A stretch of 64,000 bases of DNA from the NCBI RefSeq assembly GCF_008711325.1, contig NZ_VXDB01000001.1, forward strand, positions 1 to 64,000, read 5' to 3'. The stretch comes from Roseibium sediminis (GTDB lineage: Bacteria; Pseudomonadota; Alphaproteobacteria; Rhizobiales; Stappiaceae). Shown piece by piece: positions 16,786 through 26,374 of the stretch. The notes under the pieces are model-generated. The model saw nothing but the letters and a program-made list of their open reading frames with translations. It was not told the origin of the DNA and ran no database searches. The position numbers were made by a program, and so were the translations under genes. The stretch's first letter is position 1, and every line of letters starts with the position of its first letter.

Positions 16786-19161
16786 GTGAATAATCCGATG
16801 CTGGACCACACGAGAGAAGCGAACCGTAGAAAACATCCTGCAGAGAAGACAAAATCGAGGATGAACACCGGTTCAATGCAGAACCGGATCATTGTCCTTA
16901 CCCTCGTATGCGGCCTCGTAAGCGCCTTTGCCATAGGCGGGTTTGCCTTTTCGGAAATCTGGACACTGACAAAACAGCAGGCTCTTGAAAAGCTCGCGAG
17001 CGAAACGCGTTTAATGGCGACACAGTTTGCAGCCGGTTATCGAACAATCGAGGAAGACCTTCGCGCTGTGGCAAGCACTCCCCCCGTACAAGGTCTTGTC
17101 AGAGCTGCAGAAAATGATGGAGAAGACCCCAAGGACGGCTCCACAACGGAAGACCTCCATGCCCGATTGGCCACCATTTTCTCATCCATCCTGAGCAATC
17201 GTCCCGAATACATACAGTTTCGTCTTATTGAAGCTCAGCAAGACGGCCGTGAACTTGTTCACGTCTTCAGATCTGATTTCGGCTTGCGAACCGTACGCCC
17301 GGGCAAATTGAAAGCCGTAGGTAGTGAAAACTATTTTGCCGTCGGCATGTCCGCCAATCTCAACCAGTTGGTATTTTCCAACGTCAGTTTTCTCGCGGCT
17401 GACAATGCGGATGGGGGACAGCGAGTTCCCATACTTCGCGGGATGCTCCCGGTTGACGACCCGCTGGGAACACGCTTTGGGGTTCTTGTCATTGACGTTG
17501 ACTACAAGAAGATGCTCGAGGCGGCTTTCCTCAACATTTCGCCCTCAAGCCAAGTCATCGCGGTGAACGGGAACGGCGATTACATGGAAAACCTGCCCGG
17601 AGAACAGGGTTTGGAACGAAACCTGTTCATTTTCGGGGATGACGCCTATCAGCCCAATTCACTCGTGAACGCCTATCTCAAATCTGGACGTTCTGAAGGT
17701 TTGATAGAAGAAGACACCTCGTTCGCATATTTCTCGCATGTCGCCAACAAGAGCAGACAGACATCCGCCGCTCTTGGCATCATCCAGCAAATCTCGAAGG
17801 CTGAGCTCTTTTCAAATGCCAACAAGCTGGGCATCCGGGTAGCTGGTGTGGGGCTGATCATCATATTGGTCTGCGCCGTCGGCACCGCAATTGCCGGCCG
17901 GGAATTTATCCGCCCGCTGATCAAGCTCGCAAAGCAAATCGAAACGAAAGACAACAAGGAGCTCATCCGCGAGCTGCCTGATGACCGTAACGATGAGGTG
18001 GGTTACCTCGCCCTCGCGATAAAGCAGAGAACGCAGGCACTGATTGAAAGCAAGGCGGAAGCCTCAGCACTGGTGGATCATGTTGCCGAAGGCGTCATCA
18101 TGATCGACGACCAGGGCAGGATCGAGAAGTTCAACCCGGCGGCCGAGCAGATCTTCGGCTTCAGCCAGGAAGAGGTTCTGGGCAAGAACGTGGGAATGCT
18201 GATGCCCGAGAAAATGGCGTCGGTCCACGACACTTTCCTGACCACTCGAAACAGCCAGAACGAAGGCGACGGCTGGCGGTCCTTGCGAGAACAGGAAGGT
18301 CTCAAGAAGAACGGGGAAACAGTGCCGATCGAACTCAGTGTGAGCACACTCACGTTGAATGACCGTCGGCGCTACATCGGCGTCGTGCGTGACATCACGG
18401 AACGCCGAGCCATCGAGCAGATGCGTGACCAGTTCGTATCCACTGTCAGTCATGAGATGCGCACGCCCCTTACTTCAATCCGGGGCACGCTGGTTCTGGC
18501 AAACAATCTGTCGAAGGATGGTTCGGTTCCTGAAACCATCGCCAAAATGATGGAACTGGCGCTGAAGAACTCCGAGCGTCTCAACCTTCTGGTCAACGAC
18601 ATCCTGGATCTGGAGAAACTTCGTTCAGGCAAGATGTCATTCGACATGGAGCCGGTCGACCTCAATGATCAAGCTCAGGAAGCTGTCGACCTGAACCAGC
18701 ATTTTGCGCAAGGCCGGAACGTCAGCCTTGAAACTGTTAAGGACCAGAATGCCGCTGTCACTGTCGCCGACAAGCATCGGCTGCAGCAGGTACTGTCGAA
18801 CCTGATTTCCAATGCCGCAAAATTCAGTCCTGAAAACGGTACGGTTCAAGTGAAGGTCACCGCAAACAAGGACAAGGTCACAATATCTGTCATCGACACA
18901 GGGATGGGTATCCCGGAAAGCTTCCAGCCCTACATTTTTGACCCATTCAGTCAGGCTGGCGGGGCAGAGTGCAAGGCCAAGGGCGGCACTGGACTCGGGC
19001 TCAACATTACCAAGCGCATGGTTGAGGGGATGGAGGGCAACATCGGCTTCGTAAGCGAAGAAGGTGTCGGCACCACCTTCAACATCGAGTTTCCCGCTGG
19101 CGAAGGCCACTTTGCCAATCAGAGTGAAGAAAATGTGGTCGCTCGTTCAAACCGCATGTAA
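16786..19161 (+). CDS. Membrane sensor histidine kinase (Cache-HAMP-PAS-HisKA-HATPase)
   Basis: 791 residues. The first membrane segment is at about 34-57 and the second at about 350-370. The roughly 290-residue periplasmic part between them looks like a double-Cache sensor (the VIDVDYKKML and INPSSQVIAVNGNGDYM-like region). HAMP spans about 375-425 and PAS about 430-545, with the His in VSHEMRTP and N, G1 and G2 boxes in the C-terminal ATPase domain (GTGLGLN). Start GTG 16786 is preceded by AAGG; ATG 16798 is an alternative. It is a clear paralogue of the next gene, sharing FAFxE...EKLA and NGNGDYM segments. No receiver domain, so it should donate to one of the nearby receivers. Confidence 0.9.
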   Translation: MNNPMLDHTREANRRKHPAEKTKSRMNTGSMQNRIIVLTLVCGLVSAFAIGGFAFSEIWTLTKQQALEKLASETRLMATQFAAGYRTIEEDLRAVASTPPVQGLVRAAENDGEDPKDGSTTEDLHARLATIFSSILSNRPEYIQFRLIEAQQDGRELVHVFRSDFGLRTVRPGKLKAVGSENYFAVGMSANLNQLVFSNVSFLAADNADGGQRVPILRGMLPVDDPLGTRFGVLVIDVDYKKMLEAAFLNISPSSQVIAVNGNGDYMENLPGEQGLERNLFIFGDDAYQPNSLVNAYLKSGRSEGLIEEDTSFAYFSHVANKSRQTSAALGIIQQISKAELFSNANKLGIRVAGVGLIIILVCAVGTAIAGREFIRPLIKLAKQIETKDNKELIRELPDDRNDEVGYLALAIKQRTQALIESKAEASALVDHVAEGVIMIDDQGRIEKFNPAAEQIFGFSQEEVLGKNVGMLMPEKMASVHDTFLTTRNSQNEGDGWRSLREQEGLKKNGETVPIELSVSTLTLNDRRRYIGVVRDITERRAIEQMRDQFVSTVSHEMRTPLTSIRGTLVLANNLSKDGSVPETIAKMMELALKNSERLNLLVNDILDLEKLRSGKMSFDMEPVDLNDQAQEAVDLNQHFAQGRNVSLETVKDQNAAVTVADKHRLQQVLSNLISNAAKFSPENGTVQVKVTANKDKVTISVIDTGMGIPESFQPYIFDPFSQAGGAECKAKGGTGLGLNITKRMVEGMEGNIGFVSEEGVGTTFNIEFPAGEGHFANQSEENVVARSNRM

Positions 19162-19375
19162 ATGGCGCCGACTTCGGCACCCTTCAGATCGGCCATCAAA
19201 ATACGTTAGAAAAATGTTCCAAACTGGTGATGTTTTTAATCAAACCGAGACGACCTACTAGACTGTTACTTGATCTCGTTTTGATAAGCTGAAGACATCG
19301 AATTGTGAATGCCCTGAATCGATCAATATTGAGATCTGTCGACCCATCTAACAGCCCAATGTAAGAAGCATCAAT
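19162..19375. other. Intergenic region between paralogous kinases
   Basis: 214 bp, AT-rich after 19200, with no gene. It may contain a promoter for the second paralogue. A small GCCG-ACTT-CGGC hairpin near 19168 has no T-run and is not called as a terminator. Confidence 0.35.
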
Positions 19376-22132
19376 ATGTCCAAAACCCGCGAGTGCACCG
19401 ACAGACCTTCCGAAAAAGCCTATCGCGCGCCTCCCGCCGGTTTCGCATCCATACGAACGCGGTTTATTGCCCTGACCTTGGCATGCGGCGTATTCACTGC
19501 AGTATCGGCGGGCGGGTTTGCGTTTCTGGAATTCCGGTCGGCCTTGAAAGAACAGGCCATCGAAAAACTTGCCGACGAAACTCGTCTGATGGCGGTCCTT
19601 TTCGCAAATGCCTACCGCGGTATAGAAAACGATTTACGCCTCGTGGCGGAAGCCAAACCCGTTCAGGCTCTCATTCGCGCAATGGAAAACGATGGGGTCG
19701 ATCCTCTGGACGGCACCTCCGCGGAAACTCTTGCGTCCCGATTGTCAGTCATACTCTCGACGGCAATCCGCAACCGCCCTGAGTATTTCCAGTTTCGGAT
19801 GATCGGGATGGCCGATGCTGGCCGGGAACTGGTTCGCGTTGATCGGACAGAATTAGGTGTTCTGCAAATCTCATCCGATCAATTGCAACAAAAGGGCGAG
19901 GAGCCTTACTTCAAGATTGCACAATCCGCCAGAGTAAATTCCGTTGCTTTTTCAGAAGTGACGTTTAATCGGGAGCACGGAAAAATAGATAGCCGCAGCA
20001 TTCCGACACTGCGTGCAATGCTCCCGATTGATGACAAGCTGGGCCGCAGAGCTGCCTTTCTGGTTATCAATATCAACTATGAAGACTTGCTTCAGTCAGC
20101 TTTCACAAACATATCCTCTGGCAACAAAATTATCGCCATCAACGGAAATGGCGACTACATGGTGCGCGATCCTCGGTCAGGTGCAGCCCTGGTCTCAAAT
20201 CTGCAAATGAAGGAGTCTGCCAACTACGTGGCTGAACCGCATGTTACTGAGTTTCTTGCCACAAAGGATCGGGAAGGCGCGCTTCCGGGTGGCGAAACGA
20301 CAGCATACTTCATCCGGGACACAGATTCTTTCAACGAACAATCTGCCAAGATTGGATTGGTGCAGATTGTTCCGACATCGGCGCTTTACGCCAACGCGCA
20401 ATCCCTTGGAAATCAACTGTTGCTTGCCAGCCTATTGATACTGGGCCTGTGTGCAATCGCAATCGCATTTGCCGGGGACCGCTTCATTCAGCCCCTCATT
20501 CGGCTTGCAAGGCTCATTCAGCGGAACGACCCGCATGATCTGGTAAAAGTCCTCCCCGACGATCGTCAGGATGAACTTGGATATCTGGTTGCAGCAATCA
20601 GGGACCGCACCCAGGCTCTGTTGGACTCAGAAAATGAGTCTTCAACCATCATCGAACAAATAATCGATGGCATTGTCGTCATCGACGCCTCCGGACACAT
20701 CGTCAAATTCAGTACGGGTGCGGAGAGTATTTTTGGCTACTCCGCAGACGAAGTGATCGGAAAGGATGTCGGTGCGCTCATGCCAACCGCCATCGCAAGA
20801 GTGCATGGCAAGTATCTTTCGAACCGAGGCACTGAAAACGAGTCAGCTGGATGGAAATTCCTGCGCGAACAAGTAGCGGTTTCAAAAACAGGAGCCGAAA
20901 TTCCGATCGAACTTAGCGTGAACACCCTCTACCTCAATGGAGAGCGCCATTTTATCGGCGTCATTCGCGACATCTCGCATCGGAAAGAAATTGACCGCAT
21001 GCGAGACGAATTTGTTTCAACTGTAAGTCATGAGTTACGCACCCCTTTGACCACCATTCGGGGATCCCTGGTTCTTGCCGAAAAACTGGCCTCATCAACA
21101 GCTCTCCCCGAAACCTTGACGCGAATGCTTCATTTGGCGGCAAAAAATACTGATCGCTTATCCTATCTGGTCAACGAAATACTGGATCTTGAGAAACTCA
21201 GGTCCGGCAAGGTGCGGTTCCAGATGGAGTTGGTTGACCTGAATGAGATGGCAGAACTAGCTGGCGATCAGCATATCGATCTGGCCAATGACCGCAATAT
21301 TTCGCTGGTCGTGTCCAAAGCAGACAAACCGGTTTATGTGCTTGCAGACAAGGCTCGTTTGAAACAGGTACTCGCCAACATTTTGTCAAATGCCATCAAG
21401 TTCAGCTTCGATTGCGGTAATGTTGATCTACGTGTGACACGCCTGAACAAATTTGCCCGCATTTCTGTGACTGATACCGGATGTGGAATACCCAAAGAAT
21501 ATCATGGAACAATTTTCGACCCCTTTAGTCAGGTCGATAGCTCCGATAGTCGGGAAAGAGGCGGAACAGGCCTCGGCCTTTGCATAAGCAAGAAACTTAT
21601 GGACGGAATGGACGGCAAGATCCGCTTCGCCAGCGAAGAAGGTGTGGGAACAACGTTTACTGTAGAGTTTGAAGAACAGAAGAACACTGACATCCTGCAC
21701 CCGGCCGCAAAATATGATCCCGCCGAATTATGTGGCCTGCATCTTGAGGATGATACCGATTTTGCCGAAGTTCTCTGCGCTACGCTGGATAACAATGTTA
21801 CCTATGTTCACGAGACGACCCTTGAAGGAGCTCGGGAACGCCTGAAAGAGCGCAAGTTCGACTTCATTATCATCGATATCGACCTGAACTCGAACTCTAC
21901 AACCGGCCTTGATCTTCTGGATGACATTCCAGACCCCAGAAACACCGTGGTCGTTGTGCTCTCGGGCAGAGAACAGGAACTGGATCACCCGGCCATAGAC
22001 GCTGTTCTGCTCAAGTCGGCAACCGGCGAAAGCGATATCGTCTCGATTGTCGTCGGTTTCCTGGCCGAAGCGAAAAAGCTGCAAAAGGGGCAAACCCCTA
22101 GATTGGTCAGCTCGAGCGCAAGTATGAAATAG
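19376..22132 (+). CDS. Membrane hybrid histidine kinase with C-terminal receiver
   Basis: 918 residues, paralogue of the previous gene with the same order: membrane segment (about 28-50), periplasmic double-Cache region, second membrane segment (about 345-365), HAMP, PAS, HisKA (VSHELRTP) and HATPase (GTGLGLC). It adds a receiver domain at about residues 785-905. The receiver keeps an acidic pair in LEDDTD, the Asp in IIIDIDLN, a Ser after the fourth strand in VLSGRE and a Lys in LLKSA, so it looks competent. The extra receiver is divergent from the usual sequence. As a hybrid kinase it would need an Hpt protein, and one is encoded nearby at 8080-8433. Confidence 0.9.
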   Translation: MSKTRECTDRPSEKAYRAPPAGFASIRTRFIALTLACGVFTAVSAGGFAFLEFRSALKEQAIEKLADETRLMAVLFANAYRGIENDLRLVAEAKPVQALIRAMENDGVDPLDGTSAETLASRLSVILSTAIRNRPEYFQFRMIGMADAGRELVRVDRTELGVLQISSDQLQQKGEEPYFKIAQSARVNSVAFSEVTFNREHGKIDSRSIPTLRAMLPIDDKLGRRAAFLVININYEDLLQSAFTNISSGNKIIAINGNGDYMVRDPRSGAALVSNLQMKESANYVAEPHVTEFLATKDREGALPGGETTAYFIRDTDSFNEQSAKIGLVQIVPTSALYANAQSLGNQLLLASLLILGLCAIAIAFAGDRFIQPLIRLARLIQRNDPHDLVKVLPDDRQDELGYLVAAIRDRTQALLDSENESSTIIEQIIDGIVVIDASGHIVKFSTGAESIFGYSADEVIGKDVGALMPTAIARVHGKYLSNRGTENESAGWKFLREQVAVSKTGAEIPIELSVNTLYLNGERHFIGVIRDISHRKEIDRMRDEFVSTVSHELRTPLTTIRGSLVLAEKLASSTALPETLTRMLHLAAKNTDRLSYLVNEILDLEKLRSGKVRFQMELVDLNEMAELAGDQHIDLANDRNISLVVSKADKPVYVLADKARLKQVLANILSNAIKFSFDCGNVDLRVTRLNKFARISVTDTGCGIPKEYHGTIFDPFSQVDSSDSRERGGTGLGLCISKKLMDGMDGKIRFASEEGVGTTFTVEFEEQKNTDILHPAAKYDPAELCGLHLEDDTDFAEVLCATLDNNVTYVHETTLEGARERLKERKFDFIIIDIDLNSNSTTGLDLLDDIPDPRNTVVVVLSGREQELDHPAIDAVLLKSATGESDIVSIVVGFLAEAKKLQKGQTPRLVSSSASMK

Positions 22133-22524
22133 GCCGAAGCATTTAGTATTATAGCCTGCATCGGAGTGGGACCAAGACCGACCGTTGACCAGCATACATC
22201 TTGAGAATTATTGTCAGGGAGAAGTTTCCCTGGCTTTTATATCTTCAACTCACCCCCGCAAAGACTGCCAATGAACGCAAAAAATATCCGCGGCTCGTCG
22301 AAAAATTACTTCACCCTATGGAAATAATTCAACAATTCAATTTCATCTCCCTCTAGGTAATTGTCAATATGACCGACATCCGGCGAGGCTTCGTAAACCA
22401 ATGACGACCTTTGTCCTCCTTCTCCATCCAGCAACGGCATGGAGCAGACGCAGGACAAATCTGGTCTGGTTCTCCACATGGTTTGAGCGCCTCCCCGGCA
22501 ACATAAACCCTCGGGAGAAACCGA
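22133..22524. other. Intergenic region upstream of beta-propeller gene
   Basis: About 390 bp. It holds the candidate terminator at 22215-22239 and must hold the promoter of the secreted propeller gene. GGGAGAAACCG just before 22525 gives the ribosome binding site. Nothing else recognisable. Confidence 0.5.
22215..22239 (+). terminator. Rho-independent terminator after kinase genes
   Basis: Perfect six-base arms CAGGGA (22215-22220) and TCCCTG (22227-22232) with a six-base loop, followed by GCTTTTAT. Located 80 bp after the stop of the hybrid kinase. The T-run is short, so strength is moderate. Confidence 0.6.
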
Positions 22525-23790
22525 ATGAAAAAAATATCCGGACCGTTTCTGGGTGCCCTGCTTTGCTCGACAATGCTTGGGCTCGGTGGAGCGCATGCCG
22601 CCACATTTTATAGCGTGACCAACAAGACAGATGCGAACACTGTCGTCGCCTATACATCCGACGCTTCGGGCACCTACTCGGTCATGGGCGAATTCAAGAC
22701 AGGTGGGACAGGCACTGGCGACCTTGAAATTCCGGCCTTGCAGAAGGATGAGTCACACCCGCTGCTGAACGGCGATGACCCGCTTATTTCCGCAAACTCA
22801 ATCGAGAAAACCGCAGACGGCAAGCACCTTGTTGTCGTGAACCCGGGTGATGGCACTGTCTCCCTTCTGAAGGTTGCCGAAGATGGCGCCCTGACAGCCG
22901 TCAACTCCGTCAAGGCAAGCGACAAGTTCCCCGTTTCCATCGCGATCAACGGAGACAATGTCGTTGTGGCGAGCGTGGGCAACGACAACAGCTCCGGCAG
23001 CATCGGTGCGTTCCAGATCAAGGACGGCGAACTCCACGAAGTAGCCGGTTCTCGCAGGGACCTGATGGCTCGCCCCTCCACGATCCGCTTCTCCAGCGAC
23101 GGAACGCATGTCATCGTCAATGAGCTTGTGACCGGCAAGATCCATGCCTTTGCCCATGACGGCTCCAACCTGTCCGATGCGCCGGTATCCACCGTCGACT
23201 CGCCGCGCGCTGAAGGTCGTTTCCAGGCGATCCCGGTCGGCTTCACCATCGCACAGCGTGGCGACAAGGACATCGTCCTGATGTCGGAAGCCCGGTTCCT
23301 GACACCAGACTTCCAACTGCGGGCCGGCACTGGCGAGGTTGCACTGAGCCCGGGCTATAGCTGGCAGACAAGCTCCTTGTCGACCTACAGCCTGAGCAAG
23401 GACGGCAAGCTCGAACTTATCTCCGGCGATGTTCTGACCGGATATGGCGGCGTTGAAGGTGGAGAAATCTCCAATTGCTGGGTTGTTCTGTCGAAAGACG
23501 GCAAGACCCTTTGGTCAATGAACCCGCTGTCCAGCTCTTACAGCTCGTTCGACATTGCTGAAGACGGTTCTGCCCGGTTGAAACAGGCACAGGCCCTCAA
23601 GGTCCGCCCGGAGACCTTGTTCTTTGGCGATGCAACCCTCAGCCCGAAGGGTGACCAGATCTTCCAGCTGATCAGCAATACCGGTCAGGTGATGGTTGTT
23701 GACATCGACGAGAACAACGTGCTGCGTCCCGGCCAACTGATCGGCGGTCTGCCGAGGATCGGTGCCTATGGCATGGTCGCAATCGACTGA
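22525..23790 (+). CDS. Secreted beta-propeller protein (lactonase/YncE-like fold)
   Basis: 421 residues with a Sec signal peptide: a Lys-Lys N-terminus, a hydrophobic core to about residue 22 and cleavage after AHA. The mature part is made of repeated blades such as DGKHLVVVNPGDGTVSLL, DNVVVASVGNDNS and DGTHVIVNELVTGKIHAF, typical of seven-bladed propellers in the lactonase and YVTN groups. Family members include 6-phosphogluconolactonase and many periplasmic proteins of unknown role. Export argues against the cytosolic sugar lactonase function. It is monocistronic, bounded by terminators on both sides. Substrate not predictable. Confidence 0.8.
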   Translation: MKKISGPFLGALLCSTMLGLGGAHAATFYSVTNKTDANTVVAYTSDASGTYSVMGEFKTGGTGTGDLEIPALQKDESHPLLNGDDPLISANSIEKTADGKHLVVVNPGDGTVSLLKVAEDGALTAVNSVKASDKFPVSIAINGDNVVVASVGNDNSSGSIGAFQIKDGELHEVAGSRRDLMARPSTIRFSSDGTHVIVNELVTGKIHAFAHDGSNLSDAPVSTVDSPRAEGRFQAIPVGFTIAQRGDKDIVLMSEARFLTPDFQLRAGTGEVALSPGYSWQTSSLSTYSLSKDGKLELISGDVLTGYGGVEGGEISNCWVVLSKDGKTLWSMNPLSSSYSSFDIAEDGSARLKQAQALKVRPETLFFGDATLSPKGDQIFQLISNTGQVMVVDIDENNVLRPGQLIGGLPRIGAYGMVAID

Positions 23791-23814
23791 TTGATTGATA
23801 CAGAACCACCAAAC

Positions 23815-23850
23815 TGAAAAGCCGCTCCGAAAGGAGCGGCTATTTTTTGT
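23815..23850. terminator. Strong bidirectional rho-independent terminator
   Basis: Perfect eight-base arms GCCGCTCC (23821-23828) and GGAGCGGC (23833-23840) with a GAAA tetraloop, flanked by AAAA on the left and TATTTTTTG on the right. It sits between convergent genes (propeller ending 23790, cytochrome b561 ending 23875), so it can serve both strands. Confidence 0.93.
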
Positions 23851-23874
23851 CCATCCATAAGACGTGAAGAACCG

Positions 23875-24441
23875 TCAGTCCCGCCGAGAGGTCTCCGACC
23901 TGGAGAACATTCCGCGCCAGACACCATCCTTCAGGACAACCGCGTGATACAGGGCACCCGCAATGTGGCCTAAAAGAAGAAAAGCCAGCAACTCCACCAG
24001 CAGCTTGTGCTTGTCCAGCAACCAATAAGTAAGCTGACTTGTTGGATGAGAGACCAGATTGTACGGCGATATCAGGACGTATAGCTCTTCCCACCGGCCA
24101 TCCAGGGCGCGTGCGATCCAGGGAAGACAGGGGACCAAAAAGGCCAGGACCAGAAGAAACACATGATAAGCACCGAGCGCTGTCGGCATCTTCATCCGTA
24201 TCCCGGACCTTAGGCTGCGCGCCAACACGAGACAGCCCCACGTGACGACAAGACAAATGCAGAAAACGCCCGCAAGCCGGTGAATGTTAAAGAGAGTATC
24301 CCGCAAGCGGATAGGCATTTGCACATCGAAGTTGAAAGCAATTCCACCTGCTGCAAATGCAAGTGTCATAGTCGCGATCAACATGAGATGAAGGTATCGG
24401 ATGGCCGGTGTGCGGCCATCCGAAGCGTTCCTGAACAGCAT
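23875..24441 (-). CDS. Cytochrome b561-family membrane protein
   Basis: 188 residues with four membrane segments at about 18-36, 50-72, 90-110 and 148-170. Likely haem b ligands are His18 in RYLHL, the His in NIHRLAG, and the pair in KHK and GHIAGALYH. This matches the bacterial b561 family that passes electrons between the quinone pool and periplasmic carriers. It follows the P460-cytochrome c fusion gene after only seven bases, so it probably supplies the membrane step for those periplasmic haem proteins. Electron direction unknown. Confidence 0.88.
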   Translation of the reverse strand: MLFRNASDGRTPAIRYLHLMLIATMTLAFAAGGIAFNFDVQMPIRLRDTLFNIHRLAGVFCICLVVTWGCLVLARSLRSGIRMKMPTALGAYHVFLLVLAFLVPCLPWIARALDGRWEELYVLISPYNLVSHPTSQLTYWLLDKHKLLVELLAFLLLGHIAGALYHAVVLKDGVWRGMFSRSETSRRD

Positions 24442-24448
24442 TGATGCC

Positions 24449-25402
24449 TTACTGCGTTTTCAAAAACTCGATCACGGCCTTGCGGTCCTCGGCCTTCTTC
24501 ACACCAGCCGGAAACACCTTGCCCATCTTGTTTCCCGGAATGAAGTTCGGGACATCCAAAAGATGCGCGTCGAGAGTTTCTGCATTCCAGACAACATCCG
24601 AATCCAGCATTGCCTGAGAATACTTGTAGCCCTCGGCACCTCCCGCCTTGCGTCCGAATAGACCGGCAAGGGATGGACCGGTTCTGTGCTTTCCGGCTTC
24701 CAGGGAGTGGCACGCTTTGCAGCGGCGAAACACCTTTTCCCCCTGCTTCAAGACTGCTTCGTCAATACCGCTGTCAGCCATAGCCTTTTCTTCCGCCTTG
24801 GCGGGAGTAACTTCCGCTTTGGGGGCAAACTTGCTCACTTCATCGCCCAGGACAGGATAGCCATAAACATACGTCCAGTCGGCATCTTGAACCGGGACAT
24901 GGCAGCCCAGGCAGTCAGACTTGTAATCCGAGGCAACCTGCTTGGTCCGGTCCTTGCCTTCATACATGGCCCAACCCCAACCTTCACCCCAGAGAGCGTT
25001 ATCTGGGAACCGGTTCTGCGTGTCCTTCACCATGATGAACCACACAGCCACATCCTGCGCCCAGAAAGCTTCGCCTGTCGTGTGCGTGGATCCGCGCGCA
25101 CCGCGCACTTCCTTGATCATCATCGCCCCGTCAGGGAACTCGTGATTTTTCTGATAGTATTCAACGACATCGCGCGGCGCGTAAACATTGTGCAAGCCGC
25201 TGGCCTTTTCACCTTCCAGAACCGCCCAGCTGCCCATGTGGACCCACTCGAGCAGAAAATTCTCGGGAAGTGCGATGTTGCCCTTATCGTCTACATACTT
25301 TCCATAAGCAGATACGATGTCGGCCTGCGCACCCTGAATGGCGGCCACCAACAAGGCAGCCGAAAGTAAGAGTTGCCCGCCGATTGAGCGTAGGGATTTC
25401 AT
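24449..25402 (-). CDS. Cytochrome P460 domain fused to class I cytochrome c
   Basis: 317 residues, periplasmic, with a signal peptide ending near AQA (about residue 28). Residues about 30-190 form a P460-type domain with a WVHMGSW strand, an MMIKEVRG strand carrying a Lys that may cross-link to haem, and a C-terminal haem-binding CLGCH. A linker rich in Ala, Lys and Glu leads to a class I cytochrome c (about 220-317) with CKACH and the axial Met probably in NKMGKVF. Characterised P460 enzymes oxidise hydroxylamine to nitrous oxide or bind nitric oxide; the fused cytochrome would take the electrons. Start ATG 25402 has AAAGGA seven bases upstream. Activity is inferred only. Confidence 0.85.
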   Translation of the reverse strand: MKSLRSIGGQLLLSAALLVAAIQGAQADIVSAYGKYVDDKGNIALPENFLLEWVHMGSWAVLEGEKASGLHNVYAPRDVVEYYQKNHEFPDGAMMIKEVRGARGSTHTTGEAFWAQDVAVWFIMVKDTQNRFPDNALWGEGWGWAMYEGKDRTKQVASDYKSDCLGCHVPVQDADWTYVYGYPVLGDEVSKFAPKAEVTPAKAEEKAMADSGIDEAVLKQGEKVFRRCKACHSLEAGKHRTGPSLAGLFGRKAGGAEGYKYSQAMLDSDVVWNAETLDAHLLDVPNFIPGNKMGKVFPAGVKKAEDRKAVIEFLKTQ

Positions 25403-25507
25403 TGAAGGGTCCTTTCCCAGTTGCATCATCAGAAATAAAAGGGCCTCCGCAGCCGAATTTTGTATTCGACAGCGGAAGCCTGCACATCTCAAAGGATGTT
25501 CGAACGC

Positions 25508-26131
25508 TTAGTTCGGCAACGGAGTGAGGATCGGCTTGTAGAGATCCACATAGACCATGTCTTCATCTGCGTTATCGATGTGACACTGGGCGCAAGCTTC
25601 TTTCGGAGCAGCCGGAGCACTGGCCTTGTAGGGGGGAGCATGGTGACCGAAGTTGAAATAGCCCCAGCCGTTGGAGTCAGCAAACCGCTTGGTGTCCTTG
25701 ACGGCTACGTCCATGCCGTTGACTGCACCCGGGAAATAGCCACGACCAGAAACCTCATAGCGAGAACCGTCTTCCTCTTCGCCCGGATGATCAGTAAGCT
25801 GCAGCTCCTTGAGCATCATGGTGCCTTCCGGCCACTTTCCAGTCGCCCGGTAGGCGTGGAAGGCATCCGGCTGAACGTACACATTGTGATATTCGGGGAA
25901 ACCGGCGGCTCCACCATTCAATGCGTTCGGCGTGAAAGGAGAACCAATGAAAACCCAAGTATGTCTGAAACCTTTTGGACGGATCAACTCGCCTTTTTCG
26001 TTCCACTCAGGTATAATGGATACACCATAGTTGTTTTTTGCTTCTTCGGCCTGAACGGTCTTTGTCGACAGTGCAGCACCACCTGTGACAATTACGGCCA
26101 TTGCAGCAGCAGCCATTAGCGCGTATTTCAT
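25508..26131 (-). CDS. Periplasmic cytochrome P460 family protein
   Basis: 207 residues with a signal peptide (cleavage near VQA, about residue 28). A single P460 domain shares FRHTWVFIG, EYHNVYVQP and MMLKELQLT with the fusion protein encoded next, and binds one haem through CAQCH near the C-terminus. The Lys in MMLKE is at the position of the possible haem-lysine cross-link. ATG at 26131 follows GGAG. First gene of a three-gene haem operon with the P460-cytochrome c fusion and b561. It is probably the partner or the catalytic subunit; nitrogen-oxide chemistry is a family-based guess. Confidence 0.87.
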   Translation of the reverse strand: MKYALMAAAAMAVIVTGGAALSTKTVQAEEAKNNYGVSIIPEWNEKGELIRPKGFRHTWVFIGSPFTPNALNGGAAGFPEYHNVYVQPDAFHAYRATGKWPEGTMMLKELQLTDHPGEEEDGSRYEVSGRGYFPGAVNGMDVAVKDTKRFADSNGWGYFNFGHHAPPYKASAPAAPKEACAQCHIDNADEDMVYVDLYKPILTPLPN

Positions 26132-26374
26132 CTACGTTATCTCCAGATTTGACACTGGCAAAAATCTAGAGGGTGGCAGCCTTCATATGAAATTGATTTG
26201 CTTTATGGTTTTCATAAGTCGAAGTAAATTATTGAAATAACAAAAACAAAAGGCGTTCATTAAGTTCATTATTGAAATTGAAACCAAGGGATGATGCATA
26301 TATATTGAGATGAAGTAAGAAACCTTCTCACTGGCTAGTTTTTTGCGACCAAATCGAGCGGAGCAAGAACCCCG
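26132..26374. promoter_or_regulatory. Divergent promoter region of P460 operon and peroxiredoxin-like gene
   Basis: 243 bp, AT-rich, between divergent genes. It contains the perfect 10-bp palindrome TTCATATGAA (26182-26191). Eleven bases on is TTATG-GTTTT-CATAA (26203-26217), which includes a T-N11-A core as used by LysR regulators. Two LysR genes lie within 3 kb. Binding is hypothetical. Confidence 0.4.
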
